Of a stretch of 64,000 nucleotides of DNA, positions 59,397 through 64,000 are shown piece by piece. Made by a program: the position numbers and the translations under genes. This DNA is from UBA1941 sp046329555 (GTDB lineage: Bacteria > Bacteroidota > Bacteroidia > Chitinophagales > LD1): the NCBI GenBank assembly GCA_046329555.1, contig JAXLUK010000001.1:1054001-1118000 (forward strand). Direction: 5' to 3'. How positions within the stretch are numbered: the first letter of the stretch is position 1; each line of letters begins with the position of its first letter. A model generated the notes under the pieces. It was not told the origin of the DNA, ran no database searches, and saw nothing but the letters and a program-made list of their open reading frames with translations.

Positions 59397-60536
59397 TCAT
59401 GATGAAAGCAATCCATTGCTGCTTGCTGCTGTGGTCATCAACTGTCCTTCCCCCTTTTCGTAAACCACATTAGATCTTCCCACAATGAGCGGGTCTAATT
59501 TACCCAAATGCGTTTCGTTCTTATCGGTATAGGCGAAACGCTGCAATACATATCGCATGGCATTTAAGCGCGCCCGTTTTTTACAATTTGATTTCACCAC
59601 AATCCACGGCGAATCAGAGGTGTCGGTATAGAAGAACATTTTTTCTTTGGCATCGGTATACGCTTCCCACTTATTCAAGGACGCTTTATCAACCGGCGAC
59701 AATTTCCACTGTTTCAACGGATGACTCTCCCGATCTTTAAATCGCCGTTTTTGTTCATCCTTACTCACAGAAAACCAGAATTTAAACAAGTGAATTCCGC
59801 TGCGCACCAGGTTGCGTTCAAACTCCGGAACCTCGCGCATGAACTCCTGATATTCTTCATTAGTACAAAATCCCATTACACGTTCCACTCCTGCGCGGTT
59901 GTACCAGCTACGGTCAAACAATACGATTTCTCCTCTTGAAGGAAGATGCTTTACATAACGCTGAAAATACCACTGGCCACGTTCTTCTTCGGTGGGCTTC
60001 TCTAATGCCACTACACGTGCGCCGCGCGGATTCAGATGCTCCATAAAACGTTTTATTGTGCCTCCCTTTCCCGCAGCATCCCGGCCTTCAAACAAAATCA
60101 CCACCCGGCTCCCTGTTTCTTTCACCCACGATTGCAGCTTCAGTAACTCTACCTGTAGATCATACTTCTGCGCCTCGTAATTTTTCCGCGACATCAAATT
60201 CCGATACGGATAACCACCATGCTGCCAGTCAGTAGCCAGTTCCTCATCAGGGTGCAGCTTGCTTGGCATTTCCTCGTTTTCCTGCAACAATTGCTTTAAC
60301 AAGGCTGCTCTTTCGCTGCGGGAATAATTTTCCAGGAAATTCCTTGCAGCGCCCGATTGGTCAGTTGCCGAGGCCAACTTGTCTTTCAATACTACCGCCT
60401 CCTTATCAATTCTAGCGCCGATACGCTCACTAACGGTATTCCGTTTTTTACCAGTGGTCGTTCTTCCCGGCGTTACATCTCCGGAAGTTGCTTTCCGTGC
60501 ACTCCCCTTAACTGGCGTCTTTATCTGCTTACTCAT
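59397..60536 (-). CDS. ppk2: Polyphosphate kinase 2
   Basis: The protein has 379 residues from the ATG at 60536. The basic N-terminal 90 residues are followed by the PPK2 core: VVILFEGRDAAGKGGTIKRF (Walker A), LNPRGARVVALEKPTEEERGQWYFQRY, and IVLFDRSWYNRAGVERVMGF (Walker B). KFWFSVSKDEQKRRFKDRESHPLKQWKLSPVD is the lid. It makes nucleoside triphosphate from polyphosphate, or the reverse. TACTTTTA ends 5 nt before the ATG. The basic tail is longer than in many PPK2 proteins. Confidence 0.92.
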   Translation of the reverse strand: MSKQIKTPVKGSARKATSGDVTPGRTTTGKKRNTVSERIGARIDKEAVVLKDKLASATDQSGAARNFLENYSRSERAALLKQLLQENEEMPSKLHPDEELATDWQHGGYPYRNLMSRKNYEAQKYDLQVELLKLQSWVKETGSRVVILFEGRDAAGKGGTIKRFMEHLNPRGARVVALEKPTEEERGQWYFQRYVKHLPSRGEIVLFDRSWYNRAGVERVMGFCTNEEYQEFMREVPEFERNLVRSGIHLFKFWFSVSKDEQKRRFKDRESHPLKQWKLSPVDKASLNKWEAYTDAKEKMFFYTDTSDSPWIVVKSNCKKRARLNAMRYVLQRFAYTDKNETHLGKLDPLIVGRSNVVYEKGEGQLMTTAASSNGLLSS

Positions 60537-60619
60537 CAGCGTAAAAGTACTGCCTGCAACGTTTACAGCCACTGATTTTTGTTAGCTACTTAGTTGATTC
60601 TAGTTATGTGGCAACGCTA

Positions 60620-61738
60620 TTATAAATCCTTGCCTTCGCGCGGTTTTTCCGCTGGTTTGCGCGTAGCGCCAACATTATACATCCATTGCACCAACAGGAA
60701 AACAATGGCGAAATAGGCAAATGAGCCAAAGGTGGCCAGCCAATTCCATTCGATAATGTCGTTCAGCAACATTAAGCTTAGTGGAATTGATAAAAGCGAT
60801 AATACAATGACCATAGTGGCTATCTGCCGTTCTCTAAATCCATAAAAAAACAAATGATGGGTGATATGGTCTTTACCGCCCACAAAAGGCGATTGTTTGC
60901 GGGCGAGGCGACGAAACGTAACGGTGATGGTATCGATGAGCGGAACGATGAACATCAACATCGGAACAACAAATTGCTTGAGCTCAATGATGCCGCCGTC
61001 GTTGTCTTTAAACTTCCAAAAATAAACAATACTAAGCGCTGCCAGAAAAACACCTAAGAATTGGCTACCCGTATCGCCCATAAATATTTTTGCAGGATTC
61101 CAGTTGAAATAAAGAAACCCAAACAATGCACCCAACACCCCTACCAGCATCACTACATAATAACTGTTTACTTCCTGATGCTGTGAAAAAATAACCGCTA
61201 ACAAACCCAATACAATGCAAATTGAAACCGATGTGGTTATGGCGTCCATATTATCCAGCATATTGATGGAGTTCATTAGGCCAATCACCCACATCACGGT
61301 GAGTGCATAATCAATGGCATTATTGCCGGTTGCCGGAATAAACACATCAGAGAGAATCAAAATAAATGCACAAGTAAGCTGACCGATGAATTTGACCAGC
61401 GGATTGGTGTTATATGCATCATCTGCCAAACCAATAATGAAGCCCAAACAAGAAGCAGCCAGAATGCCAATCAGGTTTTTATCCAGAAACATTTCCTGTT
61501 GGCGCGGCAACATGCCCATTACCGAAATGGAAATCAGGAAAACAATAAAAAAAGAGATGCCGCCAATAGCAGGTTTCACATTCGCCGACCAACGAACTTG
61601 CTGCTCCCCCTTGGGCGTACGCACACCCAGATTAACGGAATATTTGAGGAACAACCAATTGATTAGAAAAGAAAAAAATACAGAAACAATGAAGAACGTT
61701 GCCAGAAAGGCGAAAGAATATTGTTGTTCGAAAAACAT
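60620..61738 (-). CDS. WecA/MraY-family polyprenyl-phosphate glycosyl-1-phosphate transferase
   Basis: The protein has 372 residues with about ten membrane helices. FIIGLADDAYNTNPLVKFIGQL has the Asp-Asp pair, GLMNSINMLDNMDAI the catalytic Asp, and AKIFMGDTGSQFLG the third acidic motif; FVGGKDHITHHL is the HIHH-like loop. It transfers a sugar phosphate from a UDP-sugar to undecaprenyl phosphate, starting a surface polysaccharide. Its start lies two bases after the tyrosine kinase stop. Confidence 0.88.
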   Translation of the reverse strand: MFFEQQYSFAFLATFFIVSVFFSFLINWLFLKYSVNLGVRTPKGEQQVRWSANVKPAIGGISFFIVFLISISVMGMLPRQQEMFLDKNLIGILAASCLGFIIGLADDAYNTNPLVKFIGQLTCAFILILSDVFIPATGNNAIDYALTVMWVIGLMNSINMLDNMDAITTSVSICIVLGLLAVIFSQHQEVNSYYVVMLVGVLGALFGFLYFNWNPAKIFMGDTGSQFLGVFLAALSIVYFWKFKDNDGGIIELKQFVVPMLMFIVPLIDTITVTFRRLARKQSPFVGGKDHITHHLFFYGFRERQIATMVIVLSLLSIPLSLMLLNDIIEWNWLATFGSFAYFAIVFLLVQWMYNVGATRKPAEKPREGKDL

Positions 61739-61740
61739 CT

Positions 61741-64000
61741 TTAGAAACTATTTAAAATTCGTTTCAGGAAAGGTTGTTTTTGTTTCTTTTCGTTTTCACC
61801 ATAGTAGCCATAACCACGGTTGGCGCCATAGCCGTAACCATAGCCGTAGCCGTAGCCATAGCTATAACCATAGCCGTAATTGCTGCCATAGCCATAATAA
61901 TATCCATAGCTGGAAGCTCCCCGGCCAAAGTCGTTCAGTACACAGGATAAACGAGTAAGACGGCTTTCTGCCATCAGTTTATTAATGTTCAGAATAAAGG
62001 AGCGGTTAGAATAGGCGGCGCGAAGAATGTAGATTGGGTAGTCAGACATGCCCAAAATAGCCAGCGCATCAGTTACCAAACCAATAGGTGGTGTATCAAT
62101 TACAATGTAATCGTACTTCGTTTTCAGGTATTCAACGCTTTCTCTTAGGGTTGGTAATAGAATTAATTCAGATGGATTGGGAGGAACCGGACCTGAAGGG
62201 ATGAAGTCAATATTGACAATATTCGTTTTGTAGATGCACGGATCTACATCGCTTTGTCCGCTGAGGATGGTACTCATGCCGCGTGAATTATCCACCTCAA
62301 AAATCTTATTCAAACGCGGCTTACGCATATCGCAGTCAAGAATAATCACGCGCTTATCCAGCATACTAATGATAGCGGCGATATTCAATGCGGTAAAAGT
62401 TTTGCCCTCGCCAGGAATGGTGGAGGTAGTTGAAATCATCTTAGGGCCTGGCGTATTATCCAAAAACTGGAGGTTGGAACGCAGGGCACGATAGGCTTCC
62501 GAAATGGTAGCCTTCGGATCTTTCGTTACTACGATTTGAGAACGCTCCAATACCGAAGTGTAACTAGGAATAACACCAAGAATTGGTGCCTTAGACTTAA
62601 ATTCAATTTCCTGAATAGAAATAATGGTTTTGTGCAACAGGTACCGGATGATTACAATCACCAAACCGGCTAATAAACCAATCAGCAAGCCCGCCAAACG
62701 AACCAGAATTACTTTTGGTGAAACCGGATTTACAGGAAGCGCGGCCTTTTCCAACAGTGCATAATCTGAAACAACACCGGCACTGGCAATTAAGTAATTG
62801 CTGCGCTGTTCTACCAGGCTGAGGTAAAACTTCTCTTTCGATTCACGAATTTTATCCAACCTGTTGAATTGCGACTCGATAGTTGGTACAGAAATCAACT
62901 TGTTGGTGTATTCAGATGATTCTTGCGTGAGTGAATTAATTTGCCGGCGGGTAGCATCAATCGCATTATCCACGTTGCGGATTAAATCGTTCCGGCTTTC
63001 TTCAATTTTTTCATCCAGCAATTTCACTTTTGGATGATCAGGCGTTACGTCGAGCAAGGCGGTATTGCGTTCATCCTGCAATTCATTCAAGGTGTTGATT
63101 GGCCCAGATAAATCAAGTGCTGCGCCTTTCAACATAATACTAGGAATCTTATAATGCAGTCGATCAGAAACCAAGAATCTCTTGAACCATTCCAGCGTAC
63201 TCAAATCTGAAGACACTGTTTTTAAATCGATATTGACATCCGTTAAGCTGGAACTCAGTTCCTGCTGGTCGATCATGCTATTTTGCGCACGCAACATGGC
63301 CAGCGAGTCTTCAAAATTACTGAAGCCCATGTTGAACGTATCCAGTTGCTGACCGATAAAGTTGAGGATATTGGTAAAACTCTCGCGCTTCTTTTCTACA
63401 TCGTATAAAACAAACTGATCGGCCAACGCCTGTGCGATATCACGTGTTTTTACTTCATTTTTATCAGCATAAGTAATAGAGATGCTCTTGGTTTTCGGAT
63501 CCAGATTAGCCACCTTGGTTTTTGCGATGATATCACTCACCACATAACTTTGGCTCATGAATTTGTAGAAGAAAATTCCTTCCAAATCAGATTTATCGAA
63601 ACGCCGCTTTGTTTTTTTAACTGTTCCCTTGAACAATGGCGTAACCACACGCTGTCCAAAATTATACGTACGCTCAAAATCGCCCTTACTATGGTTATAA
63701 CTAATGCTAAAACTATTCTGGTTGATGATATTCACGTAAACCGGATGGTTATAGAATTTCTCATTCAACTCATAATCTTCAACAATAAATGGCGTGCTGG
63801 TATAGAGTTCCGTAGCGATGAACTTGGTTTTTCCCTCTTTGAAATAAGCCACTTTTAGCGGCAGCTTTTCGTACAAACTATCTACAATCAACCTCGACTT
63901 AATCAACTGAATTTCGCGGTTAATCTCGCCCTGATCCTGCTCGGATGCAATTTTATCAACGCCAAGAATCTGAGCTTTCTTTTCCGTTACAAAAAGCAAT
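61741..64000 (-). CDS. Wzc-like polysaccharide co-polymerase/tyrosine kinase (N-terminus cut by edge)
   Basis: The frame is open to the right edge; 753 residues are seen. A periplasmic Wzz-type region with coiled coils is followed by the proline-rich second membrane helix (PVNPVSPKVILVRLAGLLIG) and a BY-kinase domain: Walker A STIPGEGKTFTALNIA, Walker A' VIILDCDMRKPRL and Walker B YDYIVIDTPPIGL. The tail (SSYGYYYGYGSNYGYGYSYG and more) has about 17 tyrosines, mostly in GY repeats, the likely autophosphorylation cluster. It controls export and chain length of a polysaccharide; the transferase gene follows directly. Confidence 0.88.
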   Translation of the reverse strand, partial: LLFVTEKKAQILGVDKIASEQDQGEINREIQLIKSRLIVDSLYEKLPLKVAYFKEGKTKFIATELYTSTPFIVEDYELNEKFYNHPVYVNIINQNSFSISYNHSKGDFERTYNFGQRVVTPLFKGTVKKTKRRFDKSDLEGIFFYKFMSQSYVVSDIIAKTKVANLDPKTKSISITYADKNEVKTRDIAQALADQFVLYDVEKKRESFTNILNFIGQQLDTFNMGFSNFEDSLAMLRAQNSMIDQQELSSSLTDVNIDLKTVSSDLSTLEWFKRFLVSDRLHYKIPSIMLKGAALDLSGPINTLNELQDERNTALLDVTPDHPKVKLLDEKIEESRNDLIRNVDNAIDATRRQINSLTQESSEYTNKLISVPTIESQFNRLDKIRESKEKFYLSLVEQRSNYLIASAGVVSDYALLEKAALPVNPVSPKVILVRLAGLLIGLLAGLVIVIIRYLLHKTIISIQEIEFKSKAPILGVIPSYTSVLERSQIVVTKDPKATISEAYRALRSNLQFLDNTPGPKMISTTSTIPGEGKTFTALNIAAIISMLDKRVIILDCDMRKPRLNKIFEVDNSRGMSTILSGQSDVDPCIYKTNIVNIDFIPSGPVPPNPSELILLPTLRESVEYLKTKYDYIVIDTPPIGLVTDALAILGMSDYPIYILRAAYSNRSFILNINKLMAESRLTRLSCVLNDFGRGASSYGYYYGYGSNYGYGYSYGYGYGYGYGYGANRGYGYYGENEKKQKQPFLKRILNSF

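Overview
This looks like a chromosomal window from a Bacteroidota, probably a Chitinophagales-like member; the order is a guess. GC is moderate. The signs are secreted proteins with C-terminal type IX secretion (T9SS) sorting domains, a DUF5686 outer-membrane protein, a TonB receptor paired with a heavy-metal-binding protein, and promoters of the Bacteroidota type (TTTG or TTG, 19 nt, then TAnnTTTG or TAnnTTCG). Most genes are ordinary chromosomal ones in short, tightly packed operons, and convergent neighbours often touch or overlap at their stop codons.

Layout. 0-8.5 kb: an amidohydrolase cut by the left edge, a small secreted protein, a sialic-acid-synthase-like gene with a GNAT enzyme, a GT39 glycosyltransferase, a 2-oxoacid dehydrogenase E2 and a thiolase. 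8.5-17.1 kb: an EamA permease, ribD, prmC, an orphan response regulator, then the operon DUF5686 - pdxJ - fatty acid hydroxylase, and a lipoprotein. 17.2-22.3 kb: a metal-uptake-like set (HYC_CC_PP-like protein, secreted HMA protein, TonB receptor), a degenerate arginase-fold protein, a PspC protein and nadK. 22.3-25.1 kb: an ELWxxDGT-repeat T9SS cargo protein inside repeat-rich intergenic DNA.

25.1-32.6 kb is the accessory part. It holds a hipB-hipS-hipT toxin-antitoxin operon with three evenly spaced operators, and an AT-rich operon encoding a membrane protein with a weakly J-domain-like start, a GrpE-like protein and a divergent 828-residue Hsp70. Both ends carry tandem copies of tRNA-Asp 3'-end/terminator fragments and composite repeats. 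An intact tRNA-Asp lies at the right end, so the block looks like an island associated with that tRNA. It is the best candidate here for an undescribed system.

32.7-49.5 kb: a glycosyltransferase, an exonuclease/GIY-YIG fusion, a SPOR protein, deoC, the Fo and delta part of ATP synthase (atpB, E, F, H without atpA or atpG next to it), a class V aminotransferase, folB, a DUF1573 protein, a cytochrome-like lipoprotein, an HD phosphohydrolase beside a TPR adenylate cyclase, kbl, HU, an RluA-type pseudouridine synthase, a Kir-type potassium channel, a half-length asparaginase, a DUF4442 protein and an ECF sigma factor. 49.7-64 kb: uvrA, an FG-GAP T9SS cargo protein, an M29 aminopeptidase, paaN, a small cluster of methyltransferase, two membrane proteins and thioredoxin, a DUF465 protein, ppk2, and polysaccharide genes (a WecA/MraY-like transferase and a Wzc-like tyrosine kinase cut by the right edge).
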